Shown: positions 9,263-17,153 of the stretch, piece after piece
How the letters are laid out: every line of letters starts with the position of its first letter
Numbering within the stretch: the first letter of the stretch is position 1
NCBI RefSeq assembly: GCF_039929605.1
Contig: NZ_JBDSQX010000075.1
Coordinates: 1-64,000, forward strand
Length of the DNA stretch: 64,000 nt
From: Pelomonas sp039929605
GTDB lineage: Bacteria > Pseudomonadota > Gammaproteobacteria > Burkholderiales > Burkholderiaceae_C
Reading direction: 5' to 3'
The notes under the pieces: generated by a model
What the model saw: the letters and a program-made list of their open reading frames with translations, nothing else
What the model was told of the DNA's origin: nothing
Database searches by the model: none
Made by a program: the position numbers and the translations under genes

Positions 9263-9323
9263 AACCAGCCAATCTGCCTGGCCCCTCGCAGCAGCGGTGC
9301 GGGCATAACCACAAAATGACGGC

Positions 9324-10018
9324 ATGACCCGACCCTGCCCGCAATGCGGCGGCAGCCTGCCGCGCCAGGCGCTGTGGCGCACCGTCAACTGCAGCTACTG
9401 CAAGGCCGTCATCACGCTCAACACGCGCTGGGTGGAGCGCGCCGCTTTCCACGCCACCTGGGCCCGCGCCCACGCCCGCCCGGCCAGCAGCGGCGAGTGG
9501 GTCACGCTGCGCGGCGCGGACTACCGCCTGCTGGAGCCGCTGGGCCTGGGTGAGCGCAGCGAGGCGTGGCTGGCGCAACGCCATGGCCAGGCCCGGCTGC
9601 GCGCGGTGCTCAAGCTCGCGCCGCTCGCGGCCAACGCCGCGCCGGCACGCGAGGCCGAGACGCTGCGCCGCCTGCGAGGCCTGACGTCCACGGGCAGCGC
9701 CTACTTCTCGCTGCGCCTGCCGCAGCCGCTCGCCCCGCCTGCGGGCCGCTGGACGGGCTGCTCGTCAGCCACCTGGACGCATTGCCGGCCGGCCTGCGCT
9801 GGTGCTCTGCCTACCGCACGCCGGACAGCAATACCGTCAGCGCCTTGCCTGTTGCGCGCTGGCCCATGTGACGCCGCTCTACGAACCCGGCCTATTGAGC
9901 CGCCACGAGCTGCTGGGGCGGCTTCTGCAGGCAACCGCCACACGGCTGGCCGCCTGCTCGGATGGCCCGACGCACGAGCACGTCGACTGGATGGGCCCAC
10001 CGCCCGGCTGATTTCGCC
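9324..10018 (+). pseudogene. Degraded zinc-ribbon protein-kinase-like gene
   Basis: From ATG 9324 the product has a zinc ribbon (CPQCGG near residue 5, CSYCKA near residue 30). A protein-kinase-like N-lobe follows, with YRLLEPLGLGERSEAWLAQ and a putative ATP-lysine in RAVLKLAP. Coherent sequence ends near FSLRLPQPLA, about position 9735. After that the frame becomes Arg/Pro/Ala-rich and runs on into the DUF1841 gene, while protein-like pieces appear in the other two frames (PLDGLLVSHLDALPAGLRW near 9752; HVTPLYEPGLLSRHELLGRL near 9868). The catalytic C-lobe is absent. I read this as a frameshifted and deleted remnant; a sequencing error cannot be excluded. Confidence 0.6.
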
Positions 10019-10025
10019 CGACGGC

Positions 10026-10031
10026 GACAAT
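10026..10031 (+). promoter_or_regulatory. Possible -10 box, short-leader start of the DUF1841 gene
   Basis: GACAAT ends 7 bases before ATG 10039. The spacing would place transcription initiation at or next to the start codon, giving a leaderless mRNA. No Shine-Dalgarno sequence is visible before this ATG, which fits. No good -35 box was seen. Confidence 0.35.
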
Positions 10032-10038
10032 TGCGGCC

Positions 10039-10470
10039 ATGTTTGCCCCGTCCCAACTCGAAGTCCGGCGCTTCTTCTGCGCCACCTACCGCAAGTGGCG
10101 CGATGGCGCGCCGTTGATCCCGATGGAAGCCATCGCTGCGGACTGGATCGCCGAGCACCCGGAGTACCACGCCGACCTGGCCGACGAGGCTGGGGCACTG
10201 GAGAAGGTCTACACGGTCGAGGAAGGCCGCACCAACCCCTTCCTGCACCTGTCCATGCACCTGACGATCACCGAGCAGCACGCCATCGACCAGCCCTCGG
10301 GCATCCGCCAGGCGGTCGACCTGCTGAGCGCCAGGCGCAACTCGCGCCATGAAGCGCATCACACGGCGATGGAAGCTTTAGGCGAAATGATCTGGGCGTC
10401 CCAGCGCAGCGGCATGCCGCCCGACGGCCACGCCTATCTGGACAAGGTGCGGCAGGCCGCAACACGCTGA
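10039..10470 (+). CDS. DUF1841 family protein
   Basis: 143 residues, starting MFAPSQLEVRRFFCATYRKW and containing the family's most conserved stretch NPFLHLSMHLTITEQHAIDQ near residues 75-94, then SRHEAHHTAMEALGEMIWAS. DUF1841 is a small conserved cytosolic family found widely in beta- and gammaproteobacteria with no assigned biochemical role. There is no signal peptide or membrane segment. The gene follows the kinase remnant directly and appears to stand alone. Confidence 0.9.
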   Translation: MFAPSQLEVRRFFCATYRKWRDGAPLIPMEAIAADWIAEHPEYHADLADEAGALEKVYTVEEGRTNPFLHLSMHLTITEQHAIDQPSGIRQAVDLLSARRNSRHEAHHTAMEALGEMIWASQRSGMPPDGHAYLDKVRQAATR

Positions 10471-10684
10471 CTGCGGCACGCAGGCTCGCGCCAGATTGCA
10501 TATTTTTCAGGCATGACGATTAGTCACGTCGGCCAATTGTTTGATATTTCGAAACAGCGCATTGCTCGTTACCTGGTGTTTCTACTGAGAGGCGATGCCT
10601 ACAGTTCAACCCCATGGACACCGCAGTCGCGATGCCCAAGCAACCCAGGCGGACCTAACCGCCACGGAACTTGAAGGAATCATC

Positions 10685-11053
10685 ATGAGCAAGCTGTCTA
10701 CCGCCCTGAACACTTTTGCCGCCGCCGCGCTGCTGATCGCTGCCGGTGCCGCCTCCGCCCAAACCAGCCGCGAAGCCGTCATCGCCGACCTGGTGGCCGC
10801 CCGCAACAGCGGTGAACTGGCTGCCATCCAGGGTGAGAAGGGTGTCGACATCGCGACGCCAGCCGCAGCCAAGGCCGCCACCGTCGTGACCGTCAAGCTG
10901 CCGCGCCAAGCCATCCTGACGCTCAAGGCGACGGACCTGCAAGGCGAGCAGACTGCGGCGCTGGCCGCTGACCATGGCGAGAACGCTGCCCGCGAACTGG
11001 GCGACTTCCCGGCGCCGGTCGGCCGCCGCGCGACGGCCCTGGCCGCGAAGTAA
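10685..11053 (+). CDS. DUF4148-type small secreted protein
   Basis: 122 residues from ATG 10685, supported by AAGGA at 10674-10678. An upstream in-frame ATG at 10595 lacks a ribosome site and would bury the signal peptide. The leader MSKLSTALNTFAAAALLIAA ends near GAASA, giving export to the periplasm. The mature part has TSREAVIADLVAARNSGELA, the short motif of DUF4148 proteins, which are abundant and often multicopy in Burkholderiales. Function is unknown. The gene has a 214-bp upstream region, AT-rich around 10498-10560, and its own terminator. Confidence 0.8.
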   Translation: MSKLSTALNTFAAAALLIAAGAASAQTSREAVIADLVAARNSGELAAIQGEKGVDIATPAAAKAATVVTVKLPRQAILTLKATDLQGEQTAALAADHGENAARELGDFPAPVGRRATALAAK

Positions 11054-11075
11054 GCGGTCTTCCTGCGCAATGACC

Positions 11076-11103
11076 AGCGGCCCTCACGGGCCGCTTTTCT
11101 TTT
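11076..11103 (+). terminator. Intrinsic terminator of the DUF4148 gene
   Basis: Perfect 8-bp stem AGCGGCCC (11076-11083), loop TCAC, GGGCCGCT (11088-11095), followed by TTTCTTTT. It lies 23 bp after the stop codon. Confidence 0.9.
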
Positions 11104-11133
11104 GGCAACGGACCATCATCGTTGCGCAAGGGT

Positions 11134-11165
11134 GAAGAAAAGCCGGCTGCGTGGGCAGCCGGCTT
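11134..11165 (-). terminator. Intrinsic terminator of the phaCAB operon
   Basis: An 11-bp stem AAGCCGGCTGC (11140-11150), loop GTGG, GCAGCCGGCTT (11155-11165). On the minus strand it is followed by a TTTTCTTC tract. It lies 23 bp beyond the phaB stop and faces the DUF4148 terminator, so the two transcription units are insulated from each other. Confidence 0.9.
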
Positions 11166-11188
11166 GCTGAAGCACCGTCGCGCGACGG

Positions 11189-11926
11189 TCAACCCATGTG
11201 CATGCCGCCGTTGCAGGAGAAGTCGGCACCGGTCGAGAAGCCCGAGTCCTCGCTGGCCAGCCAGACGACGATGGAGCCGATCTCCTCGGGCTTGCCCAGG
11301 CGCTTGACGGGGATGGTGGCGACGATCTTTTCCAGGATCTCGGGCTTGATGGCCTTGACCATGTCGGTGCCGATGTAGCCCGGGCTGACGGTGTTGACCG
11401 TCACGCCCTTGGAGGCCAGCTCCTGGGCCAGCGCCATCGTGAAGCCGTGCATGCCGGCCTTGGCGGCCGAGTAGTTGGTCTGGCCGGCCTGGCCCTTTTC
11501 GCCGTTGACCGAGCTGATCTGGATGATGCGGCCCCAGCCCTTTTCGACCATGCCTGGCACGACCTGCTTGGTCACGTTGAACATGGAGTTCAGGTTGGTG
11601 TCGATGACGGCCTTCCAGTCCTCCGGCGACATCTTCAGGAACATGCGGTCGCGCGTGATGCCGGCGTTGTTGACCAGCACGTCGATGGCACCGTGCTCGG
11701 CGATGGCCTTGTGGAAGGCCTCGACCGTGGAGTCCCAATCGGCCACGTTGCCGACCGAGGCGTAGAACTTGTAGCCCAGCGCCTCCTGCTCACCCAGCCA
11801 CTTCTGCGCGTCGCGGCTGGGGCCGCAACCGGCGATGACCTTGAAGCCGGCCTGGGACAGCTTCTGGCAGATGGCGGTGCCGATACCGCCCATACCGCCC
11901 GTGACGTAGGCAATTTTTTGACTCAT
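11189..11926 (-). CDS. phaB: Acetoacetyl-CoA reductase
   Basis: 245 residues of a short-chain dehydrogenase. The cofactor loop is TGGMGGIG near residue 9, and VLVNNAGITRD carries the NNAG motif. The catalytic Ser sits in IIQISSVNGEKGQAGQTNYS and the Tyr/Lys pair in NYSAAKAGMHGF. Close resemblance to PhaB indicates NADPH-dependent reduction of acetoacetyl-CoA to (R)-3-hydroxybutyryl-CoA, the monomer for polyhydroxybutyrate. The start at 11926 is supported by GGAGA just upstream; an in-frame extension into phaA is discarded. It is the last gene of the phaC-phaA-phaB operon, 31 bp after phaA, with a strong terminator behind it. Confidence 0.96.
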   Translation of the reverse strand: MSQKIAYVTGGMGGIGTAICQKLSQAGFKVIAGCGPSRDAQKWLGEQEALGYKFYASVGNVADWDSTVEAFHKAIAEHGAIDVLVNNAGITRDRMFLKMSPEDWKAVIDTNLNSMFNVTKQVVPGMVEKGWGRIIQISSVNGEKGQAGQTNYSAAKAGMHGFTMALAQELASKGVTVNTVSPGYIGTDMVKAIKPEILEKIVATIPVKRLGKPEEIGSIVVWLASEDSGFSTGADFSCNGGMHMG

Positions 11927-11957
11927 TGAATGTCTCCTGTTGGGTTGGATGAGGGTA

Positions 11958-13142
11958 TCAACGTTCGACCGTGAGCGCGACGCCCATGCCGCCGCCGATG
12001 CACAGCGACGCGATGCCCTTCTTGGCATCGCGCTTGACCATCTCGTGCAGCAGCGTGACGAGCACGCGGCAGCCGCTGGCGCCGATGGGGTGGCCCAGCG
12101 CAATAGCGCCGCCGTTGACGTTGACCTTGTTCATGTCCCAGCCCATCTCGTTGTGCACGGCACAAGCCTGGGCGGCAAAGGCTTCGTTGATCTCCAGCAG
12201 GTCCAGGTCGGCCGCCTTCCAGCCGGCGCGCTCCAGTGCACGCTTGGCGGCGGGCACGGGGCCCATGCCCATGTAGGCCGGGTCCAGGCCAGCCGAGGCG
12301 TAGGAGGCGATGCGCGCCAGCGGCGTGAGGCCCAGCGACGCGGCCTTGGCGGCCGTCATGACGACGACACCGGCGGCGCCGTCATTCAGGCCCGAGGCGT
12401 TGCCGGCGGTGACGCTGCCGGCCTTGTCGAAGGCGGGGCGCAGGCCGGCAAGAGCCTCGGCGGTGGACTTGCGGTTGATGAACTCGTCGGCGGAAAAGAC
12501 GATGGGGTCGCCCTTCTTCTGCGCAATGCTGAAGGGCACGATCTCGTCCTTGAAGCGGCCGGCATCCTGCGCGGCGGCGGCCTTCTGCTGCGAGCCGAAT
12601 GCGAGCGCGTCCTGCTGCTCGCGAGTGATGCCGTACTTCTTGGCGACGTTCTCGGCGGTGATGCCCATGTGGTACTGGTTGTACACGTCCCACAGGCCGT
12701 CGACGATCATCGTGTCGACCAGCTTCCAGTCGCCCATGCGCTGGCCGTCGCGCGAATTCGGCAGCACATGCGCGCTCATGCTCATGCTCTCCTGGCCACC
12801 GGCGATGACGATGTCGCTGTCGCCGTCACGAATGGCTTGCGCCGCCAGCATCACGGCCTTCAGGCCCGAGCCGCAGACCTTGTTGATGGTCATGGCGGGC
12901 ACGACGTTAGGCAAGCCTGACTTGATAACCGACTGGCGGGCCGGGTTCTGGCCGACGCCGGCCGTCAGCACCTGGCCGAGGATGACCTCGTTGATCTGGT
13001 CGCCGGCCAGGCCACTGCGGCGCAGCAGGTCCTGGATGACGGCGGCGCCCAGCTCGGTGGCGGGCGTCTTGGCGAGCGTGCCGCCGAACTTGCCGATGGC
13101 GGTGCGCGCGGCGGCGACGATGACGATGTCTTGTTGGCTCAT
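11958..13142 (-). CDS. phaA: Acetyl-CoA C-acetyltransferase (beta-ketothiolase)
   Basis: 394 residues, the normal thiolase length. The acylated cysteine is C90 in INKVCGSGLKAV. The catalytic His is in NGGAIALGHPIGASG and the second catalytic Cys is in ASLCIGGGMG near the C-terminus. The enzyme condenses two acetyl-CoA to acetoacetyl-CoA, the first step of polyhydroxybutyrate synthesis. AAGGAG sits 7 bases before ATG 13142. It lies 25 bp after phaC and 31 bp before phaB on the same strand, so all three are one operon in the order of phaCAB in Cupriavidus. Confidence 0.96.
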   Translation of the reverse strand: MSQQDIVIVAAARTAIGKFGGTLAKTPATELGAAVIQDLLRRSGLAGDQINEVILGQVLTAGVGQNPARQSVIKSGLPNVVPAMTINKVCGSGLKAVMLAAQAIRDGDSDIVIAGGQESMSMSAHVLPNSRDGQRMGDWKLVDTMIVDGLWDVYNQYHMGITAENVAKKYGITREQQDALAFGSQQKAAAAQDAGRFKDEIVPFSIAQKKGDPIVFSADEFINRKSTAEALAGLRPAFDKAGSVTAGNASGLNDGAAGVVVMTAAKAASLGLTPLARIASYASAGLDPAYMGMGPVPAAKRALERAGWKAADLDLLEINEAFAAQACAVHNEMGWDMNKVNVNGGAIALGHPIGASGCRVLVTLLHEMVKRDAKKGIASLCIGGGMGVALTVER

Positions 13143-13167
13143 GGTGTGTCTCCTTCGTTATAAAAAA

Positions 13168-14856
13168 TCAGGCTTTGACCTTGACGTAGCGACCGGGTGC
13201 GGGCTCGATCGCCTTGAACTTGCGGTTGCCCGGCGTCTTGGGCGCGGGCTTGGCCTCGCCAGCATGTGAGGCCAGCCAGGCTGACCAATCCGGCCACCAG
13301 CTGCCCGGGTGCTCCGTGGCACCTTGCAACCAGTCGTCGGCCTCAGCCGGCAAGGTAGCACCCTTGGTGATCCAGTGGCTGCGCTTGGCCGGCTTGCCGG
13401 GCTTTGGCGGCGGGTTGATGACACCGGCGATATGGCCCGAGGCGCCCAGCACGAAGCGCTTCTTGCCCTTGAGCAACTGGGTGCTGCGGTAGGCGCTCGT
13501 CCACGGCACGATGTGGTCCTCGCGCGAGCCGTAGATGTAGACCGGCGCGTTGATGGCGCCGAGGTCCACCTTCTCGCCGCAGATGGTCAGCTTGCCCGGC
13601 ACCTTGAGCTCGTTCTGCAGATAGGTGTGGCGCAGATACCAGCAGTACATCGGCCCGGGCAGGTTGGTGGAGTCGCCGTTCCAGTACAGCAGGTCGAAGG
13701 CCGGCGGTGCCTCGCCCTTGAGGTAGTTGCCGACGACGTAGTTCCAGACCAGATCGTTGGGGCGCAGGAAGCTGAAAGTGGTGGCCAGCTCCTGGCCGTG
13801 CAGCAGCTGCGGGCCCTTGGGCGACTCGGGCCCAAGCGTCGTCTCGCGCATGCGTACCGCGGCTTCGTCGACAAAGATGTCCAGGATGCCGTTGTCGGCA
13901 AAGTCCAGCAGCGCCGTCAGCAGCGTGACGCTGGCGGCCGGCTGCTCGCCGCGTGCGGCCAGCACGGCCAGCGCGGTGGCGAGGATGGTGCCGCCGACGC
14001 AGAAGCCCAGCGTGTTGATCTGCTTCTGGCCCGAGATTTCCTGAGCCACGCGGATGGCTTCGATGGCACCGGTCTGGATGTAGTCGTCCCAGCCGAAGTG
14101 CTTGATGGACTCGTCCGGGTTGCGCCAGCTGACGACGAAGACGCGGTTGCCCTCGGCCACGGCATAACGGATCAGTGAGTTGTCGGGCTGCAGGTCGAGG
14201 ATGTAGAACTTGTTGATGCAGGGCGGCACCATCAGCAGCGGCCGTGCGGCCACTGAGGCCGTCAACGGCGTGTACTCGATGAGCTGGAAGAGTTCGTTCT
14301 CGAAGACGACATTGCCCGCCGTGGTGGCCACGTTCTTGCCGACCTCGAAGGCGCTTTCATCCGTCTGCGACACATGGCCGCGCTGCACGTCGCCCCACAG
14401 CTGCTGCAGGCCGCGGGCCAGCGTTTCACCCTTGCTGTCGAGCGCGAGCTTCTGCGCCTCGGGGTTCAGCGCGAGGAAGTTGCTGGGAGCGGCCATGTCG
14501 ACGAACTGCTGCACCGCAAAGCGGATGCGCGCCTTGGTCTTGTCGTCGCCCTCGATGGACGCCGCCATCTGCTGCATCGTGCGGCCGTTGAGCAGGTAGA
14601 GCTGCGTCATGAAACTGGCAGCCTTGCTGGCCCGCCACTCGGGCGCCGCGAAGCGCCGGTCGCTGACCGCGGGCACCTCGCCCTGGCCCAGCGACGCATT
14701 CCACAAGCTCGTCGCCTGCTTCAGGTAATCGCTCTGCAATTCCGCCAGCGCGGTGGGTGAGATGAGCGGCAGATGCGCCATCTGATGCATCAGCTCGGCG
14801 AAGGGCGGCTGCGCCTCGGCTGCGGGCGATGCATCGGTCTTCTTGCGGGTGGCCAT
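13168..14856 (-). CDS. phaC: Class I poly(3-hydroxyalkanoate) synthase
   Basis: 562 residues, the usual class I length, with an N-terminal PhaC domain and an alpha/beta-hydrolase core. The lipase-like box GFCVGG carries the catalytic Cys286. Asp447 lies in SREDHIVPW and His475 in GASGHIAGV. The enzyme polymerises (R)-3-hydroxybutyryl-CoA on the surface of cytosolic granules. AGGAG precedes ATG 14856. A possible sigma-54 promoter lies 47-63 bp upstream. No phasin or phaR gene is adjacent. The genes downstream on the same strand supply the monomer. Confidence 0.96.
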   Translation of the reverse strand: MATRKKTDASPAAEAQPPFAELMHQMAHLPLISPTALAELQSDYLKQATSLWNASLGQGEVPAVSDRRFAAPEWRASKAASFMTQLYLLNGRTMQQMAASIEGDDKTKARIRFAVQQFVDMAAPSNFLALNPEAQKLALDSKGETLARGLQQLWGDVQRGHVSQTDESAFEVGKNVATTAGNVVFENELFQLIEYTPLTASVAARPLLMVPPCINKFYILDLQPDNSLIRYAVAEGNRVFVVSWRNPDESIKHFGWDDYIQTGAIEAIRVAQEISGQKQINTLGFCVGGTILATALAVLAARGEQPAASVTLLTALLDFADNGILDIFVDEAAVRMRETTLGPESPKGPQLLHGQELATTFSFLRPNDLVWNYVVGNYLKGEAPPAFDLLYWNGDSTNLPGPMYCWYLRHTYLQNELKVPGKLTICGEKVDLGAINAPVYIYGSREDHIVPWTSAYRSTQLLKGKKRFVLGASGHIAGVINPPPKPGKPAKRSHWITKGATLPAEADDWLQGATEHPGSWWPDWSAWLASHAGEAKPAPKTPGNRKFKAIEPAPGRYVKVKA

Positions 14857-14902
14857 GAATCTCCTAGGAACTCTGTCGCCTCAGCGGTGTCGTCTGAGCC
14901 AG

Positions 14903-14919
14903 TGCAATAAGCTTGCCAC
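14903..14919 (-). promoter_or_regulatory. Sigma-54-like -24/-12 element upstream of phaC
   Basis: Read on the minus strand, GTGGCAAGCTTATTGCA contains TGGCAAG and TTGCA with exactly 10 bases between the GG and GC dinucleotides, the invariant sigma-54 spacing. It differs from the consensus at two or three positions. It would start a phaC transcript about 35 bases upstream of the ATG. A sigma-70 promoter nearby is not excluded. Confidence 0.4.
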
Positions 14920-14970
14920 ATTCCGCTGACCCGACTTTTTAACCCCAGGCGCTGACATGCCTGTGACGCC

Positions 14971-15246
14971 ATGTACCTCGTCGCCATCGCCTGGGCCTAT
15001 GTTGCATTGATGATGGCTGCCGCCGAAGCGATGAGCCCGCAGGGCACCCTCCTTGGCGCCATCGTCACCTTGCTGCTTTACGGCGTGTTGCCGCTGGGCC
15101 TGCTGCTCTACATCCTCGGCACGCCGGGCCGCCGGCGCAGGCGGCGTGCAACGGAAGCCGCTGAACTAACGGCCGAGGCTGATGCAGGCGGCCATGCGCC
15201 CGCAGGGCCGGCCGAGGGACTCACCCCGGAACGAGAAGAAGCGTGA
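14971..15246 (+). CDS. Small inner-membrane protein (two predicted helices)
   Basis: 91 residues. Two hydrophobic segments, LVAIAWAYVALMMAAAEAM at about 3-21 and GAIVTLLLYGVLPLGLLLYIL at about 29-49, are followed by a basic cluster GRRRRRR that should stay cytosolic. The tail is Ala/Glu-rich and ends LTPEREEA. Similar small proteins seem common in Burkholderiales but have no known role. The gene is divergent from phaC (114 bp apart). Its last 81 bp lie antisense to the 3' end of pgeF, an unusually long convergent overlap. Confidence 0.7.
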   Translation: MYLVAIAWAYVALMMAAAEAMSPQGTLLGAIVTLLLYGVLPLGLLLYILGTPGRRRRRRATEAAELTAEADAGGHAPAGPAEGLTPEREEA

Positions 15247-15894
15247 ATCATCGGTCAGCGTGCACCAGCCGCCGCCGCTGATTCGGGTGACATTGATCGA
15301 CATCAAGCGTTCGCGAGCTAGCAAGGGCAGATCGGCGCGCCAGCGAGGCTCAGGGTTGGGCCGGTAGAGAAAGCCAGGCTGGTCGCGCTCCAGCGGCTTG
15401 CGGCCGAATGCGGCCACGACCTCGGGGCCGACCTCGAAGGCCTGCGGGCCGATGCAGGCGCCCAGCCAGGCCTTCACGTCGCGCGGCTCGCAGCCAGCGG
15501 CGGCGCAGAGTTCGGCGACCGTGTTCTCCAGCACGCCCGCCGCCAGGCCGCGCCAGCCGGCATGCGCGCCGGCCACGCCGCCCGGCGCGGCGAAGAGCAC
15601 GGGCAGGCAATCGGCCACGAGGATGGCGACGGCCAGGTTGGGGTCGGTGGACACGGCAGCGTCTGCCCCGGGCGCGTTGTCGTCGTGCCAGCCCGCCTGC
15701 AGGCGCACCACGTCGGCACCATGGACCTGATCCAGAAAGATCGGCCGCGCGCCCAGTTGCTCGGCGAGACGGGCACGGTTGGCGCGCACCTGCTCGGGGT
15801 CGCCCGCCTTGCGGCCAAAGTTGGGGCCGCGCGTCGTCATGAAGGCGGTGACGCCGGGCCAGTCCGGCCGCAACCAGGTCGGGTCAAGCGGCAT
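15166..15894 (-). CDS. pgeF: Peptidoglycan editing factor / multicopper-like purine phosphorylase (YfiH)
   Basis: 242 residues from ATG 15894 (MPLDPTWLRPDWPG). Family signatures are TRGPNFGRKAGD, FLDQVHGADVV, ADCLPVLFAAPGGVAGAHAGWRGLAAGV (split here across its two conserved halves), and LGACIGPQAFEVG. The conserved His/Cys ligands in VHGAD, ADCLPV and HAGWRG are intact. YfiH/PgeF proteins limit misincorporation into peptidoglycan in E. coli, and relatives act as purine-nucleoside phosphorylases. The start overlaps the end of maiA by 11 bp, indicating coupling. An upstream in-frame extension inside maiA is rejected. Confidence 0.92.
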   Translation of the reverse strand: MPLDPTWLRPDWPGVTAFMTTRGPNFGRKAGDPEQVRANRARLAEQLGARPIFLDQVHGADVVRLQAGWHDDNAPGADAAVSTDPNLAVAILVADCLPVLFAAPGGVAGAHAGWRGLAAGVLENTVAELCAAAGCEPRDVKAWLGACIGPQAFEVGPEVVAAFGRKPLERDQPGFLYRPNPEPRWRADLPLLARERLMSINVTRISGGGWCTLTDDSRFFSFRGESLGRPCGRMAACISLGR

Positions 15895-16519
15895 CGGGGC
15901 AGGCGTCCGGGTGGGTGCTCGCAAACGCCGGCAGCGCCAGGCAGGCGGCGTTGATGCGCAGCACCGTGGGGAAGTCGTCCAGCCGGCATTCGAAGCGCTG
16001 GGCGTTGTAGACCTGAGGCACGAGCAGGCAGTCGGCCAGGCCCGGCGTGTCGCCAAAGCAGAACTGCCCGGCCGTGCGGGCCAGCCGCTGCTCGACGACG
16101 GCGAGGCCGGTGGCCACCCAATGGCGATACCAGCGGTCCACCTCGCCCTGATCGTGGCCCATGTCGTGCTTTAGGTAGCGCAACACGCGCAGGTTGTTGA
16201 TGGGGTGGATGTCGCAGCCGATGTCCTGCGCCAGCGCCCTCACCTGCGCCCGCGCGAAGGCACCCTGCGGCAGCAGCGGCGGCTCGGGGTGGGTCTCGTC
16301 GAGGTATTCGAGGATGGCCATGGACTGGCTCAGCCAGGTGCCGTCGTCCAGCACCAGGGCTGGCACGAGATGCGACACCTGCTGTGCGGCGAAGGGCCCA
16401 GCGAACTGCTCGTTCTTGGCGAGGTGGATGGCCTCGTAGTCGTAGTCCAGCCCTTTCAGCGCCAGGCCGATGCGCACGCGCCAGGAGGCTGAGGAGCGGA
16501 AGTAGTTGTAGAGCTTCAT
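15884..16519 (-). CDS. maiA: Maleylacetoacetate isomerase (zeta-class GST)
   Basis: 211 residues with the zeta-GST glutathione site SSASWRVRIGLALKG near residues 9-23, VPALVLDDG and LSQSMAILEYLDE. The C-terminal helical domain contains DIHPINNLRVLRYL, characteristic of maleylacetoacetate isomerase. It converts maleylacetoacetate to fumarylacetoacetate in tyrosine/homogentisate breakdown, using glutathione. No other genes of that pathway are adjacent, so here it may serve a related substrate such as maleylpyruvate. It is the first gene of a two-gene unit with pgeF. Confidence 0.9.
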   Translation of the reverse strand: MKLYNYFRSSASWRVRIGLALKGLDYDYEAIHLAKNEQFAGPFAAQQVSHLVPALVLDDGTWLSQSMAILEYLDETHPEPPLLPQGAFARAQVRALAQDIGCDIHPINNLRVLRYLKHDMGHDQGEVDRWYRHWVATGLAVVEQRLARTAGQFCFGDTPGLADCLLVPQVYNAQRFECRLDDFPTVLRINAACLALPAFASTHPDACPDAA

Positions 16520-16540
16520 AAGCGGTCATTCTCCGGCTTC

Positions 16541-16546
16541 TAAACT
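16541..16546 (+). promoter_or_regulatory. Possible -10 box, short-leader start of the Nudix gene
   Basis: TAAACT ends 7 bases before ATG 16554 in a 34-bp region divergent from maiA. The distance implies transcription from about the A of the ATG. No Shine-Dalgarno is present. Confidence 0.35.
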
Positions 16547-16553
16547 GGCCCTC

Positions 16554-17108
16554 ATGCCCTTCCCCAGCCACTTCAAGCATTGCCCGAACTGCGGCACCGC
16601 CGTGGACTACCGCATTCCGCCCGACGACAACCGCGAACGCGCGGTCTGCCCGGCCTGCGCGGCCATCCATTACCAGAACCCTCTGAACGTCGTCGGCACC
16701 TTGCCGGTCTGGGAAGAAGACGGCCGCGTGCTGCTGTGCCGCCGCGCCATCGAACCGCGCCATGGGCTGTGGACGCTGCCGGGCGGCTTCATGGAGCTGG
16801 GCGAAACCTGCGCCGAAGGTGCGCTGCGCGAGACGGTGGAGGAGGCCGGCGCCGATGTGGAGATGGGGCCGCTGTACACGATGCTGAACGTCGTGCGCGT
16901 CGGCCAGGTCCACCTCTTCTACTACGCCCGCCTGCGCTCGCTGGACTTCAATCCGGGGCCCGAGTCGCTGGAGGCGAAGCTCTTTGCCGAGCACGAGATT
17001 CCCTGGGACGAGATCGCCTTCAAGACGTCACGCGAGACGCTGCGCTGCTTCTTCGACGACCGCCGCGCGGGCCGTGCGCTCGGCCTGCGCGAGATCGACA
17101 TTCCTTGA
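16554..17108 (+). CDS. Nudix hydrolase with N-terminal zinc ribbon
   Basis: 184 residues. Four cysteines (C10, C13, C32, C35) form a zinc ribbon, as in NudC-type NADH pyrophosphatases. A complete Nudix box at residues 77-100 reads GG-x5-E-x7-RE-x2-EE-x-G with the metal-binding REtVEE core. The order of zinc ribbon then Nudix box with little else resembles the short YjaD/NudC relatives that cleave ADP-ribose or NAD-type substrates; the exact substrate cannot be told. The gene is divergent from maiA and probably monocistronic. Confidence 0.9.
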   Translation: MPFPSHFKHCPNCGTAVDYRIPPDDNRERAVCPACAAIHYQNPLNVVGTLPVWEEDGRVLLCRRAIEPRHGLWTLPGGFMELGETCAEGALRETVEEAGADVEMGPLYTMLNVVRVGQVHLFYYARLRSLDFNPGPESLEAKLFAEHEIPWDEIAFKTSRETLRCFFDDRRAGRALGLREIDIP

Positions 17109-17153
17109 TCGCCGCGTCGGCCGCGCGTCGCCTCGCGTCAGAATGCCCGTCCC

